Shown here: positions 9,746 through 20,469 of the stretch, piece after piece | Layout of the letters: every line of letters begins with the position of its first letter | Position numbering within the stretch: position 1 is the stretch's first letter | Source of the DNA: Oreohelix idahoensis | Taxonomy: Eukaryota > Mollusca > Gastropoda > Stylommatophora > Oreohelicidae | Direction of reading: 5' to 3' | DNA length: 64,000 nt | Assembly: GCA_024509875.1 (NCBI GenBank) | Contig: JAMPIV010016269.1 | Coordinates: 62,001 to 126,000 of the forward strand | The notes under the pieces: model-generated | What the model was told of the DNA's origin: nothing | The model's input: the letters and a program-made list of their open reading frames with translations, nothing else | Database searches by the model: none | Program-made: the position numbers and the translations under genes

Positions 9746-12202
9746 TGTGGTAAAGTGGGATGTTATAAATATTTATAGGGACTTAGTGTACTGACTGAGA
9801 TCAGCTGTGAAGGTATCTGTATCTAATATGTGTAGTGTTTTACAGATAACCTTACTTACTGCCACATATTTATATCTCAGTCAGAATTATTCTGGAATAT
9901 TGTGTTGGCAACGTTATATGTCTAGGGTTATGCAAATGATGAAGTGTAAGTCACCACAACAACAAACAGATAAACAATTTAATTATTCCACCACACTTGA
10001 CAACACTGTGACACTCACAAACAGTCAACACTCTAGAAGACTATCTTAAAAGATTCAGTGATAAATTTCAGATATATACAGATGTATTGATTTTTTCTAC
10101 AATAGTGATCCTGATTCAACTACACAGTGAACCAGGCAATATTATAACATGTAATTACAAATATTATGTACACAGATATAAATGTGGTCTTTGCATTGAC
10201 ATACAATATTAGTAATCTATGTGTGTGAGTTGTGATGTGGTAATATGAGGTAATACTGGTTTTGTTCTTCAAGATAGATTTTTATTAGACATCATGACTG
10301 CATGTGTTTGTTTCTGTTGGAACTAGTATTGGAGATGTTCTCAGTTCCTGTCATTAAAACAATTAATTACCCCTCTTTAATTAATACAATTCATTTTAAG
10401 AGGAGGTGGTACAAATTGTTGAGCTCTGTTGGCCACGAAGGGCTTAACTTTCGTGATGGCGGCAGGCAAAGACTCCTCTGCTAGACTTCTTCACTGGTTC
10501 TGAAGACACCTCACTGGTTCTGAAGACACCTCACTGGTTCTGAAGACACCTCACTGGTTACTACAGGGACCAAAGAGTATGTTGTAGCCTCTGGATTCAG
10601 CAAATGCTCAGACCAGGTGCGGCTTCAATAACTAGGACCACAGTCCCTGAAACAAGAAGGATGTACCTCCTACTTCAGAACTAATTTATACTATCTGGCT
10701 AGACTGAGCACAATACATCACAAACACAGAGTTCAGAGCTTTAGTTTAACTGCTATCTTCTTCTGAAGCAGTTTACTCCAGTATTAACCTCCCTAATGGT
10801 TACTACGCCTCTGCACTTTCAGCTATAAGTCCTTCCATGTCATAAGGTAGGTGTCAGTGTACTATGTGGTAATTCCGTGTAGTTTGACTTTTCTCCGACA
10901 CCTTCTGTTCAGGTTGGAGCAATATATATATAGATATAGGCCTTGTCTCATGTTCGCTACTGAACTGCACATATATACAGACATAAATTAGCAATGTACA
11001 TTCAATTTTCATTAAAAAGAGATCAAATATTTCAACCTACCACAATTCAAGGAAATAAACACAGATACGTTGACCAGCAATGAATGTAGGCACAAATACT
11101 GGCACAAATTCCCATCTGCTTATGTTCCAGGCTTTTATTTAGCAAAAATATGAGCTGGCTTCAACGCACTGTTGCTTTATCAAGCTTATTTGAACTAGTG
11201 GTCTCGAACTAACGCTATCAATTAACTATATCAACAGACCTAACCAATCAGGCCATTTCTACCCCATCGTTTGAAAAAAAGTACTCTTACTTCCGTCTCC
11301 CTTGACAACAAAAGATAGCATTTATAGTCCGACTAATCGTGTTTAGCCTTACATATCATTCCCTCCAATCAATTCAAATGTAACTTGTGGCCTATTTCCG
11401 TACAATGGTGGTCTAAAATTCTGCCACTGAGCGACTCCGAGTTTTTAGGTTGTCTGACACCCTCATTATTTTCTTTTGCCTATAATTTATTAATTCCTGG
11501 ACTATTTGCGTAACACTTAACATATTCTGTGTCAGCAAGCCCTAAGGAATCCAAATATCTCAATCTAAGGGAGCTAGGTGGCTGCGTTCAAAATGTGCAT
11601 TTTCTACCACCTCCTGTTCACTTCAATCCCCATGTGGTGTCTGGGTACTGTCATGTTTTCAAACGTAAATCCATCTAATGTCATCTTTCCTAATAAGCGT
11701 TTTTCAGGTTTTTTAAAACCTAACTCTGGGAAGGGTAGTGTTTTTATCACTGTCCGTCTGAAATAAAGTTAGTGCATGTGGCCTTACACGCGTGTTAGGG
11801 GTGGCATTAATATAGCGAGACGCATGTTTAGTGTTGCTTGCGTTGCTGCCTTCAGCCCTCCCTTCTTTCCATCTTAGTCCATCTGTTCGTTCGTTTTGGT
11901 AACGTAGTATAATTAATGTTAGGATTAATTTAGGTCATTAATCACTTGCGTATCTCAAGGTTTTTCTTAGAACTGCAGTACACGTTTTATTGGGTTGTGG
12001 AAACGCATGTATTTATGCAGTGGCTTATATTTAACGTGGAAACGTTACAATTTGCAGACGAAGCATAAAACAAAGGGGATTTCGAGTACTGTCATTGTGA
12101 CAGCACTGTTCTTTACCATTCTTCTTCCTTTTATAGAATTTATTTGTTAGGCTTTACATTTACTTTTTAATTTATATATGTGGATTAGAATATTTCACGA
12201 CA
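9746..12202 (-). repeat. 5' LTR of the 9-kb gypsy element
   Basis: 2457 bp, pairing with 3169-5626. Transcription should start here and run leftward. The differences I noted by eye are at five single positions plus one A in a homopolymer. It also carries the three-unit 20-bp tandem repeat, from 10492. Confidence 0.92.
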
Positions 12203-12322
12203 GTGCTGAGTCATCATGGAATCTTTCGCCCTGTCTTCTGTAAACACGCATTCTGCCATCTGCATGGCCGATACAGAATCGGGATTTGTCAGAAAAGATG
12301 ACGTCTCGCCACGGTAGACGAT

Positions 12323-12739
12323 CTAAAAATCAGCGATTGGCAGCCCAGTCACGACGAGCTTGTCTGTGTTGGGCAGTAAGAACTTGGCCACTGTATGGTC
12401 TTCGGCATCTGATGTTGTATTCAGTGAGTCTTCTCCACACATTTGACTACTGATTGGTGCTCCGCGTGTCCCAATACAGTTCCCAGCCAATACAGAAGCA
12501 GGCAGGAAGCGGTCCTGAAGATGAGCTCGCCGTATGGAAATGTCTTGTCTGGGTGTGGTCACTTGTGGAGTACCTGGCCGTGGTCGATCATCGACACTAC
12601 CTATGGTCTGGTTACGACATACCAGTCGATAAATAGTGGTATAATGGACTCTAAACACATGGGCCACCGCTCTGACTGCATCTCCACCTCTGAGCATGCC
12701 GATCGCCTGATGTCGTTCATCGTTACTGAGTCGTGGCAT
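12323..12739 (-). pseudogene. Tc1-like transposase, N-terminal half
   Basis: The frame starts MPRLSNDERHQAIGMLRGG and runs through the first helix-turn-helix (AVAHVFRVHYTTIYRL) and the DRPRPGTPQVTTPRQD hinge that is standard in Tc1 transposases. The second helix-turn-helix is frameshifted after about residue 95. In another frame the sequence goes on to RLPWRDVIFSDKSRF at 12260-12300, where the Asp of SD is the first catalytic residue. There it stops at the LTR-element insertion site. It acts in the nucleus on transposon ends when intact; this copy cannot. Confidence 0.8.
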
Positions 12740-13010
12740 CTTTTTCTAGTAAATGCTAACAGTAAGTGTTACGCGCATTTTATAGGGCTTTATGTAGACT
12801 AACGAGAACCATAGTTCATAAATTTTTTAATTCACGTGCTGGAGTGAATTAATGGTTTCATTCGATCCACCCACCGGATTTGTTAAAAACTAGTACAGCT
12901 CAATTTTCGCACGTGGCGTATCATTCACTAACATCCTGCATAAGTATCAAAACATTAATTGTGATTTCTACTCACAGCTCTACTTGTTTTCGTGCAATAT
13001 ATTTTGTGCG

Positions 13011-13011
<1 letters not shown>

Positions 13012-13068
<57 letters not shown>
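13012..13068. repeat. (TA)n microsatellite, right flank of Tc1-like element
   Basis: About 57 bases of TA, the partner of the run at 2733-2790. An AT-only stretch (ATTATAATATT-type) continues to 13103. Confidence 0.9.
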
Positions 13069-13075
<7 letters not shown>

Positions 13076-13103
13076 TAATATTATAATATTATATTAATAT
13101 AAT

Positions 13104-13199
13104 AGGAGGCAGACAGCTGATAGGATAGTCTAGCACTCTCTCTTCCAAACCTCTACACCTCACGGTAGAAGGGGAACGACTAAGTAAGTTAGTAAGTAA
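13104..13199 (+). mobile_element. 5'-truncated LINE tail, same family as 31915-35087
   Basis: AGGAGGCAGACAGC... to the AAGTAAGT-type tail matches the last ~95 bases of the LINE ending at 35087 with a few substitutions. It carries the same short tandem 3' tail, so it is a severely 5'-truncated insertion of that LINE placed next to AT-repeat DNA. Confidence 0.85.
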
Positions 13200-14600
13200 T
13201 AAAAAAATAAAATAAATATATGTTGTTTTGTTTTCTACTTCTTTATTTCTTACGAGTGCCTGAAAACAGACCTTTATGTTTGTCTAATATTTACTTACTC
13301 GGGAACCTCGGGGTTCCTTCCTTATGTGTTATAAATTACTGTTAAAGTAATTTGCTTTAAACTAAAGTGCCATATTACGCTACTCATAAAATCGATATGA
13401 TTGTATTCTTGACAGTTCATTGGCGACATTCATTTTCAAATCCCTGTTTTACTAAAAATAAAATAAAAAGTTGGCAACACTGACAACTACAAAACCTTTA
13501 CGCAGGGCTCCAAGAATCCTTGTGTAAGTTTTGAAAATTGTCATTATTTATAAACAGATACGAAAAATATAAAGCCTACCTTTGTCTTCTTCAAGTACCG
13601 TGCCCGCTGGCGTAGGTGACCATGATGGTTCACAATTTATTTCCCTCGATTCTGTTTATCAATTTCGCTGTTAAAGGACAGTGTTATTAGGGATCTCCAT
13701 ATTGGATTTGTAATTTTATTTTCAAAGCGACCTCAGTGTTTGTCGACGTTATTATTTTTTGGCAAAGCTCGAAACAGTAGGCATATTGGCGATAGATTCA
13801 CTCTTTCTATCCTGTAAGATATTTTATTTGACTCATTCACCAAAATGTATACAGTTTTATGAAAATTGAAATCTCTGTTTCTCTTATTAAGCCAGTTTGC
13901 TGAACACTAATGAGGTACGGGCAGCTTTGGCGCGGCTAGCAGTCCTTTTCCGGGCTGCATCACGCTAGCAGATAGATAATATTAATTCTTTTTAGGACCT
14001 AGTTTCTATCAACCCTAGTCGAGCTAACGGTCCTTTTCGAGGCTATTTCATGCTAGCAGTCCTTTTCTGGGCTTATATTTCATCAACACAGCACTCCGGT
14101 TAACAGAGTTCACTTATTTTTTAATGGCAATTGGCGAATTGCGCACGGATATAAGCAACCGACTTTAGTCTAGGTTGAAAGTAACATGCCTTGCCCTTAG
14201 AAGGCAAAACCTTAAACAACAACTACATTATTTCAGTAAGTAACCCATATGTTATAAATTAAAACATGAGAAATTGGCTGAGGGTTCTTGTGAAATGCTA
14301 TAAATGTGTATGTGGTTTAAAAAATTAGGCCTTGTCTGTCAAGTATTGTAAAGTGTAGACCTGATGCAAAAAAAAAAAAAAAAAAAGAAAGTACAATTGC
14401 AAACTTACACTTATAATTATATAATTGCAATAAAATGTTCACAATATCAGTGCACATTTAGTTTGAAACTTATCTACACATTGTTATCACAGTCAGTTCA
14501 AAGATGTAATTTTATTATTTATTACTATGTTTTTAACTACATATTTCTGTAAAAACAGGCACCCAAAATTGGTGCAGAATTTCTCTTCAGGTGATGTTTT
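13200..14600. other. Unassigned stretch with short repeated motif
   Basis: No supported gene. Between 13935 and 14070 a motif like GCTAGCAGTCCTTTTCCGGGCT occurs three times with changes. An 18-base A run is at 14368. This could be upstream sequence of the zinc-finger gene proposed further right, but nothing shows that directly. Confidence 0.4.
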
Positions 14601-14614
14601 AAAAACAGGCAGTA

Positions 14615-14875
14615 AAAGGAAAAGGATCCAATTACATGCCCATTGAGGCATAGCTCTAGTGGGATATTTTCGTGACCATCGACAGGCTAGAGGTGATGTG
14701 GTCAGTATCATGCCAGCTGCCTTAACCTTTCCAGAGTTGCTTTGGTACCCAATTCATGAGGCAGGGTCGACCCCGGAACCATAAGCGGTGTAAAATCCCA
14801 CTTCAGCTGGGGATCGAACCTTGGACCACAAGGCTAGAAAAGCCAGTGCTCTAACCACTGAACTACTGCAGCACA
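14615..14875 (-). mobile_element. tRNA-derived SINE, family 1
   Basis: Read on the minus strand, the head carries an A box TAGTTCAGTGG and a perfect B box GGTTCGATCCC at tRNA spacing, then about 190 bases of non-tRNA body. AAAAACAGGCAGTA at 14601-14614 recurs at 14876-14889, a 14-base target duplication that fixes both ends (261 bp). RNA polymerase III would start inside the element from these boxes, and a LINE would supply the reverse transcriptase. Confidence 0.9.
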
Positions 14876-15167
14876 AAAAACAGGCAGTAGATTTATATAT
14901 TATTTTAGTAGAGGCTTTTGGTATAAATAAAAAATATAGGAAATTGAATGAAAAATCTTGTGAAATGCTTTAAATCATGATTTGCTATGAAAGTATGTGT
15001 TGTTTGCTGATATAATAAAAAATAAATAATTTACTTAAATATTTCAGCTCCAATTTAATCTATGGCCATAAAATATTCAGAATATCAATACACATCTAGT
15101 TTGAAACATATCTACATATTTGTATCATTATCACTTCACAGATATTGACACCTACAGAGATATACAA

Positions 15168-15360
15168 ACTACTTGGGAAAGTCTGGGAGATAAGAAAAAC
15201 CATCAGAATGGAAGGAAGGTTATCTAATCAAGTTGGGAAAGTCTGGGAGAGAGAAGAAAAACCATATGAATGGAAGGAAGGTTATCTGGTCAAGTTGGGA
15301 AAGTCTGGGAGAGAGAAGAAAAACCATCAGAATGAAAGGAAGGTTATCTGGTCAAGTTGC
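15168..15360 (+). repeat. ~67-bp tandem repeat inside LINE RT
   Basis: Three copies of a unit containing TTGGGAAAGTCTGGGAGA and ATGGAAGGAAGGTTATCT. The unit is LINE coding sequence (the WKEGYLVKL region), so the array arose by local duplication within the element. Confidence 0.85.
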
Positions 15361-15817
15361 CTAAGAAGGGAAATTTACAAGAACGCACAAATTCCAGAGG
15401 AATAATGTTCTATTGGTGCCAGGAAAAATATTAAACAGGATCATTCTTAAGCTCTTAAAAGTTTTAAAGAGACCATAGATATACAACTGATAAATGAACA
15501 AGCAGGTTTTCAACAAAACAGACCCTGCACATTGAGAATATAGTCTAGAATTGAACTCACTTTTGTACATCCAGTTTGTGGGTTATGTAAAGGCATAAGC
15601 CAGTTTAGACGCATAATAACTTTGGAAATGGATGACACATTATGGAGTCCCCAGAAGATCATTAACTAAATCAAGAAAGCTTATGAAGACATGAAATACA
15701 GAGGTCATCATGAAGGACAACTTACAAAACAGTTTAGGATACAAACTGGAGTGTAACAATGACGATTCTTGTCTCCATTTTCTTCTCTTACTAGCAATAG
15801 TTTGGGTTTGTTACATT

Positions 15818-16280
15818 GACATCTCACAACATCTAGGGGATCTCATTAAACAGGAAAATGGTAGAATCATACACACATCATGGCAGGAATATAGGCAGAG
15901 GGACAGACAATTACATCTCACAACATGTGGGATCTCATTAAACAGCAAAATGATAGAATCATACACACATCATGGCAGGAATATAGGCAGAGGGACAGAC
16001 GATGACATCTCACAACATGTGGGATCTCATGAAACAGGAAAATGGTAGAATCATACCCACATCATGGCAGGAATATAGGCAGAGGGACAGACAATGACAT
16101 CTCACAACATGTGGGATCTCATTAAACAGGAAAATGGTAGAATTATACACACATCATAGCAGGAATATAGGCAGATGGACAGACAATGTCATCTCACAAC
16201 ATGTGGGATCTCATTAAATAGGAAAAAAGTAAAATCATTCACACATCATGGCAGGAATATAAGCAGAGGGACAGACAATG
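15818..16280 (+). repeat. ~92-bp tandem repeat, five units
   Basis: Units start GACATCTCACAAC or a close variant at 15818, 15912, 16003, 16095 and 16188. Each ends in GGGACAGACAAT, matching LINE sequence (GGACAGACAGTGAT at 173-186) that precedes KARGAF. The array therefore seems to include LINE sequence at its right border. Confidence 0.9.
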
Positions 16281-16792
16281 AAAAAGCAAGAGGAGATTTC
16301 ATTGCATTGGAAATTATTTGTAGATCAAGTCCTACACAAATAATAAAATACCTTCAACTGAAATGTCAAGTCATACCTATAGTATGGCTCTGACACATGG
16401 AGAACAACTAAAAAAAAAAAATTACAGACATTCATAAATGGGAACGTTTGTAGAATAGAAGAATTGAAATAGTAAGACAAGTCACTAACATGGAACTGAT
16501 AACAAGAACCAGCCAAGTGTTAGTGGAACAAGATATTAGAGTAACTAGCTGACAATGGATAAGACACACATTGAGCAAACCTGTTGATAGCATTATAAGG
16601 CAGCCCTTATTCTGGAATCTCCAGGTAAAGAGAAGCAGAGGTAGTCCAACAAACACATGGAGAAGACAACTGGAGACTGAAGTAAAAATAATGAGGAAGA
16701 TGTGGACAGAACAGGTGCTGATGTCACATGACAGGAAGTCTTGGCTTGTGTTTGTTGAAGGCTTTTACTCCTTGGGGGGTTAAAGGTCATTG

Positions 16793-17545
16793 ATAACTAA
16801 ACTTAACAGCTACTGCTGACACTAATCACAACAGTACAACCAAACTTATTGCCATCACTGGTGTCAATACCATGTCGAGGTATGGCAGCTTGCATACCCT
16901 GATTACCCCCAGAGCTATGCCAGCAGGAATTTTACTCCTGGAAGGTTCTACCAAGCTGGACAGGTTTGCACGGGCAGGGGTGGTCCTCCAGGTTGGGGGT
17001 TTTAGAATAGGGCTGACACCCCTGTCTATGTAAAAAGAAATGAAGTTATGGAAATGACAACAAATGACAGATCTGGGGCACTGTGCAACGGATGGCCACT
17101 GACTGAGCAAAGTGGAATCAATTTGTTGTTGCCCTACAAAATGCCACCAGGCGTGATGGCCACTTACTGCTTTGACGGTTGGCGGCTAAGGATCAAGAAA
17201 GATAACCAAACTAAATGGTTTCACACTGATAACAAAACTAAACTTAACTCAGCTATTGCTGACACTAATCACAACACTGCAGCCAAGTTAAATGGCTTCA
17301 CACTGAAAACAAACCAAACTAAATTAAACTTAACTCGGCTACTGCTTACATTAATCACAACACTGCAGCCAAGCTAAATGGCTTCACACTGAAAACAAAC
17401 TAAATTAAACTTAACTTAGCTCAGCTACTGATAACACTAATCAAAAAGACTACAGCCAAGCAAAATGACTTCACACTGATAAGAAACTTAACTCAGCTAC
17501 TGCTCATACTTACCACATCACTACAGCTAAGCAAACTGGCTTCCT
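16793..17545. repeat. Degenerate ~90-bp tandem repeat split by another repeat
   Basis: Units like ACTGCAGCCAAGCTAAATGGCTTCACACTG alternate with AACTTAACTCAGCTACTGCT... from 17200 to 17545, four or more diverged copies. A first partial unit lies at 16793-16845. The piece between (16848-17200) is a different interspersed repeat that appears to have inserted into the array. Confidence 0.65.
16848..17200. repeat. Interspersed repeat, possibly a LINE 5' region
   Basis: The segment from CATGTCGAGGTATGGCAGC through GTGGTCCTCCAGGTTGGGG to CTTTGACGGTTGGCGGCTAAG has no open frame of note. Its right third (17114-17192) matches 20200-20283. I suspect a LINE leader because it abuts the end of an RTE-like LINE, but the class is not proven from the window. 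Confidence 0.45.
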
Positions 17546-17578
17546 ACTTTGTGACTTTAATATTTATTTCATATAACA

Positions 17579-17919
17579 GGGAGCCGCGCTAGCGTAGTGG
17601 TTACAACACCGCTCTGGCGACCGGGTGATCCAGGATCAAACCCGGGCGACGGCATTTGGACTGGATTAACTCGAGACCTGGTGAGAACATTTGAAGGAGT
17701 GTCGTCGACCAGGGATTGGCGGCTCCTGAGCCGACCCAGCTCTAATGGGTACCTCCGAAATCGGCGAGTATTTGCCTGAATGGCGAGGGACACCTGTCTC
17801 TGTACAAGAAAAAAGGGATACTCACGTAAAATCAATGTCAGGTTAGACATTAATAATAACCTGAGATTTCGCCTCGAGTATTAGCGGGCGTACGAAAAAA
17901 AAAAAAAAAAAAAAAAAAA
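17579..17919 (+). mobile_element. tRNA-derived SINE, family 2 (complete)
   Basis: The head contains an A box TAGCGTAGTGG and a B-box-like GGATCAAACCC, then about 250 bases of body and an A-rich 3' tail of 24 As. TTTCATATAACA at 17567-17578 recurs exactly at 17920-17931, a 12-base target duplication. Two relatives are in the window: 29227-29590 (complete, minus) and 42207-42298 (tail only, minus). Confidence 0.92.
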
Positions 17920-18033
17920 TTTCATATAACAAAGAACATTGAATGATGCATCTCTGTGTAGCAGTATCTTATTACACCAAGATGTTACTGATTGTGTTCA
18001 GCTTTTTCATATATCACTAATTTTTCTTTGCAG

Positions 18034-18106
18034 ACTGCTGGAGATGGACAAGAAGTTCAGATTCCTGGATCAGAAAATAAAACAGGAAATAAAAACAGAT
18101 TTTGAA
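18034..18106 (+). CDS. Candidate host exon 1 (lysine/glutamate-rich; zinc-finger gene model)
   Basis: An acceptor with a good pyrimidine tract (TTTTTCTTTGCAG) precedes 73 bases ending at a GTGAGT donor. The frame reads LEMDKKFRFLDQ then KIKQEIKTDFE and ends in phase 0. IKQE and IKTD resemble the sumoylation consensus often found in linkers of C2H2 zinc-finger regulators. The next candidate exon (29797) starts in phase 0 and also carries such a motif (VKTE). No domain is recognised, and RNA data would be needed to confirm splicing. The two other frames are also partly open. Confidence 0.4.
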
Positions 18107-18781
18107 GTGAGTTTTCTTATTAATTCTTGATCAGAATACTAATACAGCAAAAACTATTGACAGAAATGTAGTAAAACATTTAATATGTAACAGTTATTTA
18201 CAGTTAGGTTTTTTGTTTTGTTTTTATATATATGTATGTATGTATGTATATATGATAATTGGTAGTTTGGGACATGTGCATGCAAAGTGTGTGAGTGGAT
18301 TAATGTCGCTGGGGTTGTAGAAATTTGTAGCCACTTTTATGTAAATATGTCAGCATTAGGTTAATTATAGGTTCTTACATAATATGGAAACTTCAATGTA
18401 AAAATCACCCATTTTAAATTGCTGGAGATGTATTTTGTCAACTTGAATATGTTCAAAGGAAGTAACCTCTTTTTCTTCTACTTTGTACACTTTCAGAAGT
18501 CAACTTGAATATGTTCAAAGAAAGCAGTAGCCAGCTTGAGGTTGTTGATTACTCTGTAGAGTTTTTACAGAAATGGTATTGATGAGGGCCATATTCAGGG
18601 CCTTTTAGAGGTCAAGAGAGGCTTGGGCCAGTTACCTTATTGGAGCCCTCCCCCACTAGATTTAAAAAATGCCAAACAAACGTTATTAAAGCTGATTTAA
18701 AAAATCAGATTTCCCTAAATATAAGTTTTAAATGTTTCATATTTAAAAAATAGTTATAGAACACAAGAACAAAATATTGAT
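18107..18781. other. Intron-like stretch, no gene seen
   Basis: AT-rich sequence with a short (TATG)n run near 18230-18250. TCAACTTGAATATGTTCAAAG occurs twice (18438 and 18498) as a small local duplication. No supported coding sequence. Confidence 0.5.
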
Positions 18782-18783
18782 TA

Positions 18784-19655
18784 CCGTAAAATCTCGCGTA
18801 TAATATGCACTCGTGTATAATACGCATGCTTGATTTAGCCCAAAATTTTCTGGTAAAAAGGAAATTCGTGCATAATACGCACCATAATTTTTCAAGATTT
18901 TATTTTATGAAACATTTCTTTAAAAACTGAAAGAAGATGGAAGATGCTGCGTGATAGTAGTTCTTCGACTTACTGAAAGACCATGTTGCTTCATAAAACG
19001 AACTGCTCATCCATATGACGCTTTAAATGCTGTTGTGGCTGTATGAGATTTTTTAAGTTCCAGAGCTTTAAGTCGGATTTCAATGTATGAAACACCGATG
19101 CCTTGTTGCCTTCTATCCCCTACATACTCCAATGATGTTTTTTTCTAGGTCTGGAAGATCTGGTGGTGACCCACGTTTCGCCTTTTTCTTACTAGGAGCA
19201 CTTGCAGCGCCTCTTTGTTTTTTTTCGCCATAATCGAATGTTGCACTCGTTAATGGGAAAATGTCGACTTGCTGCCCGATTGCCGTAAGATTCTGCATCT
19301 TTTACCACTAAAAGCTTTTCTTCTGCAGTACAACATTTTCTCGAATTCATTTTTAGCTCTCAAAATACTCAAATGACAAACTTCACAACCAAGCTTAATA
19401 TCAAAACAGATTGAAGACCAAGAGTGCGAAATGCGTTTTGCAACAATGTCTGATACATAAGAAAACACATGGCACATTCAATTTTGCGCCATTTTCACTG
19501 TCAAATTGTGACAAAAACTTGACAGACTTTCCAATGTAGATTACTTTCGATATCGAAAATTACGTATTTTTTAGTACTCGCTTATAATACGCACCCGAGT
19601 TTTAGCGGGCAAAAATGAGTAAAAATTGTGCGTATTATACGTGAGATTTTACGGT
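18784..19655 (-). mobile_element. pogo-like DNA transposon, internally deleted
   Basis: The ends are inverted repeats of about 27 bases: CCGTAAAATCTCGCGTATAA on the left, and on the right the complement of CCGTAAAATCTCACGTATAA. Each is flanked by TA, the usual duplication of the Tc1/mariner/pogo superfamily. Length is 872 bp. Inside on the minus strand lie a pogo-type N-terminal helix-turn-helix frame (19350-19192) and a second piece with KALELKK and FKASYGW (around 19010-19080), the motif of CENP-B/Jerky-type DNA-binding domains. The catalytic domain is absent. Confidence 0.8.
19192..19350 (-). pseudogene. pogo-like transposase, N-terminal helix-turn-helix fragment
   Basis: A 52-codon frame starts MNSRKCCTAEEKLLVVKDAE and continues SYGNRAASRHFPINECNIRLWRKK (split here for length). 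The pattern of a first helix, A-S-R-x-F, then the recognition helix with IR.WRK matches the N-terminal DNA-binding domain of pogo and Jerky transposases. It ends at TAG; a frame change leads into the second DNA-binding half (DLPDLEKNIIGV at about 19130). It is too short and broken to be active. Confidence 0.75.
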
Positions 19656-19950
19656 AGTTAATATTCAAAGTAGAAAAGTTTAATACACATGATATTAAAA
19701 TGCATTAGTTTAACAAAATTGAATATCAACAAATATGGCTATGTAGTTAGATACTGCTCCAATACAAATGTTACTTTTTATTTTAAAAAAACCTTTCTAG
19801 CTTTTTTATGCACAAATGAATCAATTACACTGGTATACACACATTTTGGTGCCTTAAATTTTATAGCTGTTCTTGGGTAATTTTGGGTTGCTGATTCCAA
19901 AAATGTAATCAGATTTTTTCTATCAGCTCTAGTTTTTGAGATAACTAAGA

Positions 19951-20305
19951 ATGACCATCACCCGTGTGTTACCGGGGCCCGAAAGGGGAGCAAAGAATAG
20001 TAACACTGCACCCTACCACGCATGTCGTAAAAAGCGACTAAGGAGGGTATGGGCATGGGGCTGTTTACCCCATCCCGTAAAAACTTCGCACAGTGGGGTG
20101 ATCACCTGCTTGCCAACCAATCTGATTACGGAAACAATGATAGATTGTTTAGTCTGTTTTTGTTCCACAAAGACGCCACTAGGCGTGGTGGAAACAGCGA
20201 TAGATTGATCAATTTGTTGTTGCCCTAAGACGCCACTAGGCGTACTGGCCACATACTGCTTTGCCGGTTGATGGCTAAGGATGAAAGAAGAAGAAGAAGA
20301 AGAAT
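19951..20305. repeat. Interspersed repeat ending in (GAA)n
   Basis: It starts near CACCCGTGTGTTACCGGGGC, contains the hairpin-like GTCGTAAAAAGCGAC and two copies of ACGCCACTAGGCGT, and ends in an (AGA)n run at 20286-20303. Its end section matches 17114-17192. It is GC-richer than the surroundings. The family is unclassified: it may be a SINE or a LINE leader. Confidence 0.55.
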
Positions 20306-20469
20306 GACTATATTAGTAGGGCAATTGTTATGTACAATCCTAGAGTTAGGTGCTATCAGTGGCATTTTGTCTTTAGTTTGCATTCATATTATATGTAATT
20401 ACTGTGCATATATTACCAAAAATGTAATAAAACTTTATCACTAGCACTTGTTTAGTCAACACGCAAAAA

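Larger units (their letters stand above)
3169..12202 (-). mobile_element. Ty3/gypsy-class LTR retrotransposon with integrase before RT (Gmr1-like order)
   Basis: Two direct repeats, 3169-5626 and 9746-12202, both start TG and end CA. They enclose 4.1 kb with one long minus-strand frame. The 5-bp GTGCT at 3164-3168 recurs at 12203-12207 as a perfect target-site duplication, which fixes both ends. The LTRs differ by about five substitutions and one A in a run (2458 against 2457 bp), so the insertion is recent. A primer site and purine tract sit beside the inner LTR edges. The pol order is protease, integrase, then RT. The RT is broken and RNase H is not seen, so the copy needs help from another element to move. 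Confidence 0.93.
2791..13011 (-). mobile_element. Tc1-like transposon, internally deleted, split by an LTR retrotransposon
   Basis: The two halves lie at 2791-3168 and 12203-13011. The left end begins AAGCCAAAAATAACGCAC beside the TA run; the right end finishes GTGCGTTA before the second TA run, giving short inverted ends. The right half (minus strand) encodes the transposase N-terminus with its paired-like helix-turn-helix and the first catalytic block (FSDKSRF near 12270). The left half encodes the C-terminus (RNRRQLMNAL, RLVRSMPNRL) at 3170-3050. The central part with the second Asp and the Glu is missing across the junction, so the element was deleted before the LTR element landed in it. 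A better-preserved relative is at 44506-46045. Confidence 0.8.
15165..16790 (+). mobile_element. Decayed LINE (RTE-like) expanded by internal tandem repeats
   Basis: Fragments of one RT occur in order but in different frames: EWKEGYLVKL near 15280, INEQAGFQQNRPC near 15495-15535, QLTKQFRIQTGV and LLLAIVW near 15720-15810 (the motif before the catalytic FADD), KARGDFIALEI near 16283, then the C-terminal GRPR-like and FVEGFYSLGG tail. Two tandem expansions interrupt it: three ~67-bp units at 15168-15360 and five ~92-bp units at 15818-16280. The FADD block is missing where the second array sits. It is a relative of 1-710. Confidence 0.75.

Noticed and set aside
17579..17660. A functional tRNA gene
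   Set aside because: A and B boxes are present, but the region does not close into a tRNA acceptor stem and is joined to a SINE body with an A tail and target duplications.
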